The notes under the pieces are model-generated. The model searched no databases. It saw nothing but the letters and a program-made list of their open reading frames with translations, and was not told where the DNA came from. A stretch of DNA of 64,000 nucleotides from NCBI GenBank assembly GCA_020055645.1, contig CM034548.1:3658001-3722000 (forward strand). Reading direction: 5' to 3'. A program made the position numbers and the translations under genes. The DNA comes from Tomocerus qinae (taxonomy: Eukaryota; Arthropoda; Collembola; Entomobryomorpha; Tomoceridae). Of the stretch, positions 25,532-39,000 are shown one piece after another (the first letter of the stretch is position 1; every line of letters starts with the position of its first letter).

Positions 25532-28272
25532 TTTTAAGTGTAGTCCGCATAGGAGGCAATCCATGCAACCTAGGTGTTGAAATGAATAGATTATTCGCAA
25601 AACTTCATATATAATGCTTTATTATTGCTGAACTGCGTACTTAAACTTGAAGGATAATAGTCATTTATAATGTGTCTGTGCCAATGGAAAACCAAGATTT
25701 TATATATTTTGAAAAGTTTTATTCATTAACATCAGACCAAAGTGTTACAACTCAATCTATATGTACACTTATTTATAGTTGAAATTTTGACACTCTAAAT
25801 CGTAAAAGCCTTAAGATAAAGCAGGTACTATTGTTCAGAGATAAAAAGCATAGGGATTTTAGGTTAAATTTAAACAATTTGCTAATTATTTCGGTATGTA
25901 TTTCGTAGTTATAGGTTCTTAAAACAAGTTTTGCTTATCATTTTATTATTGTATAAATTATGGCACATTCTATACATAAAGTTTCAATCCATTTTTGGCG
26001 TCTTTATTGAAGCAGTCCTACAGTTTTATCATACATGCACTACTAAATACATTATAGCTGTGAAAATACATAGGTGGTTACTTTCATTAAAAATACCGTC
26101 AAAATAAAAAAGGGATTTAGGAGATATGAACACTATCAATAATATCCTTTTTGTTGTTTTAGATGATTGGTCAGAACGCTACTTAACTACTTTACTACAG
26201 ATTGTAATAAAACTTAAGTATTTCGGTGTTACAATCCTTACGTGTAGTAATAATTATTTCTAACTATACTTTTAGCTGCATGCATCATTTATTAAATTAT
26301 CTTACGCTTTGGATCTGTAGATAACTATTGCATGCTAAGTTTTCAAATAAATATGTTCGTAAACCATTAATGTGAGGTATAAATGCGTATATACATTCAC
26401 AGTATTATTTATCATTTAATACAGTTATATTCCATTGAAGTCATTAATATTATGAGTAATGAGTAACTAATACTTAATTATTTAGGGTTCTTAGTAATAA
26501 ATTAAGTAGTAGGTACTTAAATGGTATACACATCTATTCATAACAATAAGAAGTACCCGTGACCTGAAGAAATCCAACTTTATAAGTCTTCATTTCTACA
26601 CCTTTACATGTAAAACAGATGTAATAATATACTCCACATAGGTACCGTAAGTTAGTAGCACACCCACCTACCATGCACATATTGCACATACCATACCTAC
26701 TCATACCAACCTACATAACTGACTAATTATGCAAGATGTGGGTAGTACACAAAGGTTATCTAATTCTTAGGAGAGATATCTAATTCTTACCACATTATTC
26801 ATAATTTATATTTGTATTATTATTAAAACACAAAAATTCATGGTATTCATAGTAATAGGCAGATGTTTAGATTAATGCTCTGCTCCTTCATTTGGCTGTA
26901 ATTATACTTTTTGGGTAATATGAAATTATGTTCAGAATAAAAAAAGTGGCTTTCATATCATGATTTTCAGGACTCCATTATTATTACGTCTACTGCAACT
27001 CTGATTCATTTTATTTATTTGTAGTAAAAGTCTGTATATAACCATTGTATATGTAATTTTAGAACCAAAGTCCCTTCCAAAACATGAAATGAACGGATCA
27101 TACAATGCAAAATAAAGCCTATGACAAAGAAATTGGAATCCTTTTTTGGTACAACGGAATCTTTTTTGGTATAACAATGTTATCAATCAATGTCTCTCAA
27201 TGAACTGAGTAGAAAGCCTTATTTAATTTCGAGTATCTCATGGGTAGAAACTTTGCTTCTATTTTGACATCATCTTCATGCACATTTGTAATTCTGATCG
27301 GTGCCCTTGATTCTGTTTAGGTCAGTGTAAGTGTTAGGCAGTCTTTTCAGCCTGCTTCCTGCAGAGTCGGGAGGGAGAATAAAGACAGAACAATCTTATG
27401 ACAACGGAGAAGCAATCACTAGAAGTTTCACATAAAGTTCACAATGGTGATGAATGAATTCACATTCCACCTTGAAATGTCCAAATGGAAAAATAGCAGA
27501 ATACAATACAATGTCTTTACCTACCATTAGAATTATTTTTCTAGCGAAAAGTAAGTAGCACAAAGAAAAAATAGAAACATTTTGCAAAAATGAAAAAAGA
27601 TGTTCAAATAACTGGTCTAGAAGGAAGCTTTCAGGTCACTCAAAAGTTTAGAGCAAAATAAAGCAGAAAATTTGTACGTACTAAAAGTGACATTTTGTTC
27701 GGAAGGCAAATAGCTTAATCGCAACTATAGGGATGGACATATTATAGGAGATGTACAGTACAAGTAATTGCACAAAGTCACAAAGAGATGCAGCAGCAAA
27801 ACATTTCTGTTGAGATGCACAAGAATTTAATACTTTGCCACAACCAGAACATAACTGGGTTACATATATACTTGGTCGACCGTGAGGAGTTTCTCTGATG
27901 AATCACATTATGAATACCTACTATAGACCTTCCTAGGCCACATTTTACATTCCGACTTTAAAATTCTTTCTTGGCATAGTCACGCAAAATAAGATGTAAC
28001 CGTGGGGTAAATTGGTAAGGTTCGGCAACTGAGATGAGATTCTTCCGTTTCAGGAGAAAACACTATGACTATTAGTAGGTCCCTTTTTGGGTGGTTTCTT
28101 CCGTCATTTTCCCGTTAGAAATTAGTGATTCCTGTTCTTGCTCTTATTTGATTGGTTGTTGCTGAAAAACCACATCATTTCATAAAATGAAGTCTTAAGA
28201 ACCAACGACAGTCAACATTTCTCAACAAACAAAAAATAATTACAAAATTTCCACATGGTTATGGTAAAACGA
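25532..28272. other. Intergenic region upstream of the TP53I11-like last exon
   Basis: AT-rich with no supportable ORF, RNA gene or array. Several open frames on the minus strand (for example 26953-27186) show no family motif. Confidence 0.5.
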
Positions 28273-31200
28273 TCAATAGACGAACCCTCGTAGGCCAGAA
28301 GTAGCAGTTCCAATACGAACCAAGTACAAGAAACTGATAACAGCGACACTTATCCGCATCACGGCCATCAACAAAATCTATAAGCAATTGGTATTTCTAT
28401 TTTTATTCCAGAAAACCCTTCAAAACGTTTTCAGTTTCAATTTCCAACTGTTTTCAAAACATCTCTAACATGATTTAATCTCTGCGATATCTATAATAGG
28501 ATTTACTAAAGGCTTGTACTGTACTGTATAAGTAACTACAACGTTAAGTACAGTTGACAGTGCAAGATAGACTCAGTTCCTGTCTTTATTGTTTAGATAG
28601 GAAGATTAAAAATCATTTGTTCTCAGATTCCATTGTTTCGAAGATCCGTGACAGCCTTAATAACTTAAGTATACATCTGGTATACTTAAGTAGTAACATT
28701 TAGGTATTTAATTGAAAACCAAGTGATATATTTCACATTATATTAATGGATACGTGTTTCAAAAGGTACACAATGCTCGAAATACAAATTGACAATATCT
28801 CTAATCCTATATGATACAGATTAGTAACTCATATACTACCTATTCAATATTGATGGTGCTTTTGGTACAAAATGCCCCTCTCTGCTGGCAATTCAAGGGA
28901 AGGGATTTTTCTCAATTTTATTGTAAGCCTTTTCTGGCTCACTAAATAAAAAGATAATAGACAAAAAGAGAAACCATTTTTCCTATTTTATGTGACGTCT
29001 CAGTCCTCCGAGACCAAGTTCTAAATACGGACTTCAAATGATGTACTTTAACCAATCTTTATTTTGACTTTGACATATCGCTAGCAACATTATTTATTCA
29101 AATGAAATGAATCATCCTCGTCCAATTGTATGTAACCATTATTCAATGAGAATAAAATGTATTGCTAGATGTCTACATATGCATTAGTGAAACTAAACGG
29201 AATTAAATATTAAGAAAGGGAATTAAAGATCCATAGAAAATGAAGTCATACCGTTTTTTCCTTGAGAATAGAGAGTCCATTGTTAGCAACATGAAGGATA
29301 TCAATAATAGCAACCGCTGCGAAATGAATGAAAGCTGCAAATTGTACTGCCCGAGTTACTCCTTTGTCTCTCACATCCAAAAACTTCCAAAGCAGATACG
29401 ACAACGCTGGAGAAACCAAGCACCACAATTAACACATAATATAATTAGCCTGCCGACTGAAATATTTTAAGTAGAGACTTACCAAGCATGGAGACAGCGT
29501 AGTACTGAGATGGAACAGAGCTTTGGGAGTCACACACGCTCACTGGAATCCCCACCAGCCCAAGCTCGGATGCTTTTTTGGGAAACGTAATGATGAAAAC
29601 TGCCTGAGTGGCCAACAGCAACGCCAAGAAAGATTGCCACTTCCAGTAGCCTTTCGGAAGTCGAAGATACAAATGCTCATTGTGACCCAACACCTGAGAA
29701 ATCTATAACCCAAAAAAACATTCGTCATTTAATTAATACTCTCCAAAATCCTCATTCCTTCAAAATTGTTGGAGCCGCTGCAGCGGCTGTACAGTGGTTG
29801 ACTTTTGTCAAAATTATAGTCACAATTCCTACTACTACATTATATCCATTCGCTCGAATTTATCGATTGGATTTTTAACGGTCCTGGTTCGGTTGGGTTT
29901 TGGTAATGACTAGTTAGGTTTCAATTTCTACAGCAACAAAAGTGTGCTTAGGTATTTGTCATTTGTGATTTTTCAAGAAAATTTTTTTCTTGGGGAATTT
30001 ACTTAAAAATATTCAAAAGTTATCGGATAATATAAAAATGCATGAAAGGGTTATTATTTATTTATTTAATCAACAGACCACTAAGTTTCCATATAATTAC
30101 CATTAAAAATACGAAGATTCATGAAGAGAAGACAGGTGTCATTTTATAAAACAATACTATAATTCGAAATATAAGTGAAATATAATTCTAAGCACATGAT
30201 TATAGATAGATTATAGATTATAGATAGTTTTAGCTTTAATATTTTAGTGTAGTATTCCATATTGACATACAGTATTATAATATAGTACTAAAGGAAGTGA
30301 GAAATAGTTTACGCTTAACATTGTTATGCGTTATACTACAGCGTCCGAAGTAATGCGCTATTAGGAGCTCGGTGATGTGAATGTGAAACTGCCAAGCTGT
30401 TAGCGCTGCTTGAGGAGTAACGTTAAAAAAAGAACATAATTATTCTGTCTCAAAGTCTGAGGTAAAAGTCTCATCATTCTACAACGGAAGTATGAACCTT
30501 ATTTTGGGGTTTGGTTGTAAATACTTTACAGAATTTATTCTCACATCTAGTTAACACATTTTCAGTACGTGGGCTTAGATTTAAAACAGCTTAAAGTTTT
30601 CGCATGCCGTTTCTAACTGAATAACTATAATAGTAATATTATGAGTATATTATGGCATGAAGAATCGTTTAAATAGCTACCCCCACGCTGTCAAGTAACC
30701 GCTTGGTACCTACTTCATCGTCTTGTCTTAAAACCTTAGAGCACTTTAGAATGAGTCGTGCAATATTTATGTACCACAAGATTGTGACACATTTATTTAA
30801 CAAAACGAGCTACAATGAAGTACAGAATTACAGATGTTGCAGCAAACTCACTCAGATCTCAATTTTATGCCCCATGCATATTTTAATCTTCTCTAAATCC
30901 AATTAGACCAGTGTCTGACACGAATATTTCCCTAACTATGGGTCTACTAACGATAAGTGAAAAACAGTATTATATCAATTCTATCTGTTAAAGTAAATTA
31001 GCCTAAGACGAGAAATCGTCTCAGCGATTTGCAATTTGGCATTTTCCCAAAGCGTTTCAAAACATTTCATCACATTCATCAATTGTACTAAAAATCAAGG
31101 CTGTATTAAAGGGGGATTTGGGGGCCAAAGCCTTCATTCCGAAATCCAAAAAATAGATTTTTTTTTCAAAACGCCAAAATTTTTCTCGCTTCTCGTAATT

Positions 31201-31861
31201 ATATTTTTGGGCTATTTTTGATCATTTTTACCAAAAGAGGTCAAAATGTTTTGCTCTTTGAGCGAATATAGCTTATCAATTTGGTGATGAGGCCCCCTGG
31301 AACGCAGTTCTTGATTCAGCGCTGCTATAAATGGAAGAAAAATGGGAATAATTAACTTTTATATTATTTCTTGAGTAGTTATGTGTACTGCCCAGGCTTA
31401 ATAACCACTACTACACCACTAGTATTCTACTTTTGTCACCTTGGTAATAAATCCCTCTGTAGTAGTGTTTTCCAATGCGTCAGATTTATGTAATTATCTA
31501 TTTAACGATCTTAGATGCAGTATTTCATGTAAGACATGAAATACAAACCAATTTGTATATGTGTCGACCGAGACAGAATATTTCACATTGTGTCTTCCGT
31601 TTCTGCTGATGTGAATATTACAGACAAACCGTCATCTATTTAAGGGGCAATGGACTGAAACCCTGGAGTAGGGTATTTAGTTGTGTGAACTGGATAGTGT
31701 GTATAATTCGTAAATAAATAATTACCTTGGAGCGATGAATATCTCCGTTGTCAGTTTCCCCTACTCCGAGCATCTTCCTGGTTTTGAGTCGCGAATGCAA
31801 ATCCCCGCTGCTGTGCTTTCTATTTAATTCATCAAATAATACATCCACATGAAAACTCTTA
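28273..31861 (-). CDS. TP53I11: TP53I11 (PIG11)-like multi-pass membrane protein
   Basis: Four exons on the minus strand, 31726-31861, 29483-29702, 29252-29406 and 28273-28377, ending at TGA 28273-28275, join in one frame. The diagnostic block is [13 protein letters not shown]...GDIHRSK, spliced to [11 protein letters not shown]. It matches vertebrate TP53I11, which has SRLKTRKILGVG and HRSKISQVLG in the same place. Hydrophobic segments follow: [46 protein letters not shown], and [20 protein letters not shown] near the C-terminus. The protein is a poorly characterised membrane protein induced by p53 in mammals. The first exon has no in-frame ATG before a stop upstream, so an earlier exon must exist; 50541-50716 is a frame-compatible candidate. 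The splice acceptor chosen at 31862-31863 is weak. Confidence 0.82.
28663..28691. repeat. Perfect 12-bp-stem inverted repeat
   Basis: ACTTAAGTATAC at 28663-28674 and its exact complement at 28680-28691, with a 5-bp loop. It lies downstream of the TP53I11-like last exon, in an intron (28378-29251). Function unknown. Confidence 0.7.
31099..31260 (+). repeat. Dispersed repeat family R1, copy 3
   Basis: AAGGCTGTATTAAAGGGGGA, TTTGGGGGCC, then CCGAAATCCAAAAAATAGAT and CTCGCTTCTCGTAATTATAT. It has the same orientation as copy 2 and is more diverged. It lies within an intron of the TP53I11-like gene. Confidence 0.6.
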
Positions 31862-34800
31862 CTTTATGCTGGCTGTTCTTTACATGACAAACCCTGTCAT
31901 TTGAAGAAAACTTTGCAGAGAGAAAATATTTATCTAAATATGATCATAATTTACTTGGATTGTTGTGAATTAGTCAGCGGAAGGTCGCTATCTCTACATA
32001 AGGTCTATATGGTTGTTTTAACGAAAGCCCACGAAAATCATAATGACATTGCATTCACCAACACATGCCATTAGCAAGTCTTGGGAAGTCATTAGAAACA
32101 ACATATCAGTGCTTGAAATAAAATTAACTTCTCTTGTAAGATTTGATACTGGAGTCCTGCTATACTAAAGATCAATAGAAAATTATCTAAATCATTCACG
32201 GAAAACTAATTTGATTATCTTGTTCCAATAACGCTCTCAGAATACTGGAATATTGTACTACTAATTGCGTCTTTATCTATACTCTAATCACAATACTTGT
32301 ATAAATACTATATTAAATAAACCGTATATGTATACCGCCTATTTAAACACTCTGAGGAAAATCAACAGCAATATTGTGCAGGCAACAGTAGCAATGATGG
32401 AAAACCTAAATAATGCATAAGTTTATACCCAAGCAAGATCTATCTATAAACATGCAGATATGTAGTTACTCGACATTAGAGGAAAAGATATTATAGTTCT
32501 CATAGTAGTCATTCTGAATGACAGTTCACCCCAAAAAGGGATACGTTTCATGAATTTGCATATTATTACATATTATTGCACTATGTATTATACTATCCCA
32601 TCATTACTTTACTAATAGAGAACTCACGCAAACATACAAGTCACTTCCTTTCAATTGATCTACAGACACGACTCTTCCTCTGGAATTGCCTTTACAGAAG
32701 TTTAGTGAAGAGTTGTAAAATGTCAGGGAAAGTCCCATAGAAAGTGAAGCACATTACATCAAAACGTTTAATTAAGTTACTGCGAGAACTATATCCTGAA
32801 ATGGGAAAATACGATCAATTATACTTACACTGGTAGGGAAGTGTGCAGTTATGTTACTGCTTTTCAAACACTAAGATCCGTTGATACCTCATTACAAGCT
32901 TCGCAGAAACAATTTGAAAACCTTATATTATTTTGGAAGCGAAGTAAATCCGCATGGCAGGAAAGGACGCGATTTATATTAGTAGTTTGGCATAATTACA
33001 AATGTAACTCGGTACAACACATTTTTCAAACGCAAGTCTACACATTAAATCTAACAACCTTAGAGAAATACATTCCTTTTCATGCTATAAGACTGTGTAT
33101 AATTCAGTTTTGCAATTTCAGTTTACACGAACTAAACTTTTTACAGAACTAAATATTGTATTATCTCTATATCATAATCGGATTCTCTTACCTATATGTA
33201 CCTACTCGCTATAATTCTTTCGCACTTTTGCTGGTTGAATTGGACAATTATATTTCCATTGTCACTACCTAACCTGCCCTGCTGGCATTAAGAAAGTTGT
33301 CATATTTTCTGACTTTGAAATGGGAATTCTACTGGGTCTCTATTTAAAGGGCATTGTATTATTTATTTAGAAAAGAATGCTATAAGGCGCTGTAAATGCA
33401 TAAAATCGACTGAGAGTGGTTGATGCGTTATAAATTTAACTATTATCAAAGAAAACGGGACAAAACATTAACTGCAAACTTAAATACCACAACGTTGTAA
33501 TGCATTCCAAATGTGACATAACAACATGTATATCCGTCGACACGCACGGTAGAATTTTGGATTGTATTTGACTGTCAAAAGATGACATGTGGGCTATGCA
33601 TCAGAGTCAGAGGTAGTAAACGGCTGTGAATAGTATTGTCATGTTTTTCAGATATTTTGTTCATAGCTAAATTTATCCTCTTATTTTATTTATATATTCG
33701 CATAGTACGGGATATGTTGTCCTTGGAAGAACATTCCCACCTGGCAAGGCAAAAAATGGAATTGAAGACACGAGACTGACTATTTTTGTCTTACCAGAAA
33801 AATCGCTAATAGGATTGGCTTTAGTGTTTAAGGTCGTGAACTATTAGTAAAAAATAAAGATATGATAAGACCAAAGCCAAACCGTATACTTATAACCATT
33901 TAGTGCATAAATTAATGGCAAATTGTGGATTTAATAGGTACTTATGTATACTATAGAAATTTAAAGTGGAGTACCCGTAGTGGGTATATCTAAATAAGTG
34001 GCTGATTAAAATGCTTGTTTGTGTTTACCAGTCAAGCATCTGCCTATTTCTGGTACTACTACAACTAATACTGTGTCTCGGGCATAAACTTGGGTAGTAG
34101 AGATTTCAGAAGAAGTGTAGAAACATAATATTGCACATCGACTTGCGGTAAGTGCATGGCAATAGCAGTGCAGTGACTTTTGGGAGATACAATTTAAACG
34201 TTAAATGAGGAAAGCCACAAATGCCTATGGCAGCTTTGTTCACGGACTCTGCCAGCCACACTGCACTGGTATGTCCCTGCATGTAACTGGCTACTGGCCT
34301 GGAGAAAATTACATATAGGTACGTTTGGAGGGAGAAATAGTGTATTTAGAGGGTAATAAGAGAAAATCTTGGATTTCCGACTGGAGTGAATGTGCAAGTC
34401 TTGCCGTTAGCATCCCAACAAACGGTGCCCTTCATTTTCATTGAAATAATTTAGCAATCCACCGGAGAGTGTTGTTATATTCACAAGATTTTCTCTGTGG
34501 AAATTATTCCCAAGGACGCAAGTAGGACAGTGCAACACAATGTCATGTAATGGCAAGCAAGTACATTCTAATGGACTATGTTATCTATTCCGTTCATCTT
34601 GCTTCCATCATAATATCATAATAATCCACATTCCTAATGGGAAAGCAAATGTACATACATAAATAACTATATACAACCACCACACGAAACTAAGACGAGC
34701 CGAGCAAAATCCGAGCAAAGGACGCACGCCTATTCTGCCTTCTTGTATGTATATCTCCGTGCAGCGAGGCGAGGCAGGCAAGCACGAAGTACGACAGAGT

Positions 34801-37800
34801 AATAAATATTAGGGTGATTACACTTGAGAGATTCTATAATAATAATAATAATATTAGAGCTCCCTACTTAAATATCCTTCTGGCTTACAATTTGTGAATT
34901 GCCTATGTGGACAGATATTCGTTTATAGCCCCAGACAGCCTGCCTATCTTTATTATTTCTTTCCTGTGTACTAAGTACGACCAGAAAGTCATTCGGTAGT
35001 AACACACATAATGGCACAGGCTATGCATGGTGTAACTCCATTTAGTACCGTATTTCTGCAAGTGTATTCCGCCACACGGATATACATTTGTACACGAGAT
35101 GAGAATGAGATGAGAAGAAGTTGAATTGCCTTGATTTGGTTAGCCATAGTGGCTTTCTCGGAAATCGTTTTCAACAGGACTTGGTCTCTCTCTGCCTCGT
35201 CGCACCGAGTTTCACTTGGACTAGTCTTTGGCTGGAAGTAATAACAATAACTATACGAGCACCACAGTGACGATAGTCAACTCGGCCACTTCAACCTCGC
35301 TCGCTGTCTCTGCTCCCGTCTCACACAACCTATTTCACGCACTCGTCACAATTTACAGGTCTAGCCGAGAATTGCCTTGTTACAGTACAATTTCAACGTT
35401 CACTAATACTATAGCTATACTCACTCTATTTCTTCACTATACACTGACAGATCTGGTTATATGAATTTGTAAAAAATGTTACTAACTGTGTAATGCAAGT
35501 CAGTATAATTAATGCTAAACGAGATAGTCTACAACTTGTAAAATCTGCTTAATTTGATAACCTTGTTAGCTGTTGTTTAATAACTGGAAATGATTTTAAA
35601 ATGACATTTTCAATGCATTACAGATTAATTTTTGATTTAGATATTATGTGACTTGAGTACTCTTACATCATTCATGCAGCTATTTTGCCTTAAGGTAATA
35701 ACATCCAACTAGGTAGCAAATAACACGGGTGTAATTAGGTACTGTGTTATTATAACATGTGTTTATTATATCTGGCATTGTTTTATAGCGTTATGAAACT
35801 AATCAAGCCTGGTCTTAACTTCTTTGGTATGCCACTTCCGAGATTTGCTCATTGAAAACGATAAGTCTTGCATTGTGTTCAAAGTTCAAAGTTTCGTAGA
35901 GTTCAATGTAATAATTATTATTGGCATTACCTCGATGTTATGCTGGATGTGCTGTAGTCATTTATTGCCATTCATGACACGTGGGCAACTAAGCATCTTG
36001 GTTGGTTATACTTTGGTCGGAAGAACATGCATTCAAAAAGTATCAATGTCTCGTGTTCCTCAGCGTGTTCATTAAATATTTGACCATTAGCTGGAATCGG
36101 TAAATGTCCTGTACTATAGTTATTGTTATGTTATTGCACAACTCGGCCAACTTTCTGATATTTCATTCCTAGATTAGCAGTTATTGTCTCAACCAAAAGG
36201 CACCCGTCAGGGGAGGGGGCAAGTTATCACAAAACTTCTAAGCAAAAGCATGTTTGTAGGTACTCATTTATCATTTATTACTCGCCACGTCTATTTTGTG
36301 ATGAAACCGCTGCACTTGCACACAACTCAACTACATACAACTGCCTTTACCTGTCGACCTACTTAACTAATTTTCTGTTGTGTTTGGTTTGCTTTCACTT
36401 TAAGATCTTCCTTTATAACTACAAGCATTATTAAGCATATATTATGCACCAGTGAAGGTGAAAGGGAGTTAGATATTGCTTTCTAGTGAGTTACAGGCTA
36501 CAACACAAATTCAGACATCAAATGAATGATGTTATATACTTAAGACTAGCCTTGGAGATGTTTTCGTTTATACGCTACAAGTAGCTTGTGTACCTTCTAC
36601 ATTAGCATCGACATTTTCCCTCTATTACAGTCTGTAATGCTAAGCATGTACTAATTGCAGCTTACAGGCAGTGTTTTGTTAAGATTCATCTACTAATATC
36701 TTACTTCACATAATATTTCGTGACGTAATTCATGCCTTCCCCTAATTATAGTCATTTAAAAAACTTTTAATTTTTTAATATCGGGACAGGAGTTTGAAAT
36801 CGACATTTTAATTTGAGAATGCGCTCACCAACTTTGATTAATTTTGTACCTGGTAACTGGCAAACACTAATTTATGACAGTGTAATATTAGATAACTTAT
36901 TAGATGTAATTTAGACAGTCTAGATACAATAACCTCGCTATAGTCACTTTTTTATTATCTACACTTACTTACTACGTAAGCTAAGTGAGTTTCCCTCAGT
37001 TTGAAAATAAGATTTGCGTAATGAAGAAGATAAACACTTGGGCCAATCTGTTTATTCTGCTATTAATGTGCTCTGAACAGATTTATATGAACACATTAAT
37101 ATATGGCCAATGTTAGTAATCTCAGTCTTTAAGTCAGTAAACCACTTCATTGCCATCAATATTGTAAATATATATATTCTAAATTTATAGCATCAACTAA
37201 CGCAATGCCTTGGTGGTATTTCTGATTTTCCAGGGTTTTCCAAATAAATTAATTGCAAAGGAAACGACTTGCCTTGCTGCCTTTTACACAATAATTATTT
37301 ACGTATATTTGGGTTTTGTTGATTTGGTAGATATTTCTATCGGCAAATGAAAGCATGGATTGAAAGGGAAGAATGAACGGCTGGAGAACTAATGAGAGTC
37401 TTCTTGAGTTAATGCAACGAGAGTGCGAGTCGTTGGTATGAGTCGACACTAACACGATTGGAAATTTTCCTCTCACTCAGTTTTACCACTTTCTCCTTTC
37501 AACAATCAATCAATAGCTGGTCTTCTTTTCCTAACTGAGCTCTCTCTGGGTCGGCTGGTAGTAGAGTCGGATACGTCTACATCTCCTAATAATAAATGTG
37601 GTTGGTTCAAAGTGGAGTAGTAGAAAGAGGAACGGTGGTTGTTGTGTACCTATGTGCGTGTGTAGTTATGTGTGTAGTAGGGAACTATATCTGAGTAAAT
37701 AGTCTAAATAGTCAGTATACTAGTCTGTGTAGATCAGCAGCAACCGTCGTCACCGACTTTGAGAGAACAGTAAAAGAGAAGTTGTAATATATTGTGTAGT

Positions 37801-38960
37801 TTGCTGCTTCCTCTCCAATCCACTCTGCTATTTTCTGTAGGAGAAAGCGAGACGTTCGTTCTTTCTTCTTGCCTTCATTCAATCAGTCTGCCGTCTGCGG
37901 ATGTAATAAATTCTTCAGCTTTGTGTGCAGTTGAATGTATGAAGCACACAAAAACTAAAAATTCCGTCCATGACAAGGCATACATGTTTCAAGTTAACTA
38001 ATTGTAAGACACTCTAAGTAAGCCCACTTTTAGCATTCTGTTTAAATTCTCTCTCAGTTTCTGCGTAGCAGCTCCTTCGCTTTTTGCTCTCTCTACTTAT
38101 CCCGCTAGATCAGAAACAACTTTGCAGAACCTTATCATCATGCCTGAAAATACATCAACTTCATGTTATATTTACTGCCGCAATAATCTTTACATGCATA
38201 CCTGCAATAACAATAACCGTGATGCGAAAACTTTCAGCCACTTCAATAAGTTCGTCCTGCTGAGTACTGATCTCCAGCCGATGCTCATTCCATTGACAGA
38301 AGAAGAAGTTGAGTGGACATGACAGAATGCCACTCTTTGCGCTACGCAAGTAATGAAATGACACTGATGGATGAGAATGAAGTTGATGCAACAATATCAT
38401 TCTAATCAGGGTTGCCATATTCCGCTCACTGAAATGAGCATTGCTTATCATCCGAAACAAGCCACGCCCGCCTAAGAAGTTTTGCCCTGTAATGTATGTA
38501 TTTGTATTTATTTATACTTATGAACATTTTTTTACATTCTCAAACTAGATATTTTCAATTTGGGATCTCTATTGCAAGCTTTTTTGTACCAAATCTATGG
38601 AAAACAAATCAATTATCTTATTTTCTATAGGTAGTTATTTATAAAGTTATAATCTACCATCCACAGTTTAAAAGAGCACTATTTGAGGTCGAATCTTAAC
38701 TGATAAATGTCAGGACAGCCGCATCTCATTATCCCCCTCTTTTTCCTTTTTCCTATCCGAGCCAAAAATCTCCAGTCCCGCAACTATTTAAGACTGGCAG
38801 TTTATTGAAATTAATCTGCTTAATAAATTGCTGTGGACCCCGAGGTTTGTTATATCCTTCCACACTCAGCAGTAGTAGATTATTTCGGGTTACTTCATTG
38901 GAAACGTAAAACAACCAAACATTACTTAGCTTTTGAACAATGCATTGACAAATGACAAAA

Positions 38961-39000
38961 AGTGACAAATCTAGCCATTGCAATGGCTAGATTTGTCACT
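38961..39000. repeat. Perfect 40-bp palindrome
   Basis: The half AGTGACAAATCTAGCCATTG is followed immediately, with no spacer, by its exact reverse complement. Symmetry stops at both ends (A at 38960, G at 39001). No terminal duplication is evident. Confidence 0.9.

Noticed and set aside
29523..29708. Plus-strand frame across the TP53I11-like exon
   Set aside because: It is antisense to a clearly conserved exon.
34194..34397. Minus-strand frame with an Ig-like AGTYQCSVAG string
   Set aside because: Only one short string resembles an Ig domain. There is no preceding Trp/Cys framework, no splice-supported neighbours and nothing else related nearby.
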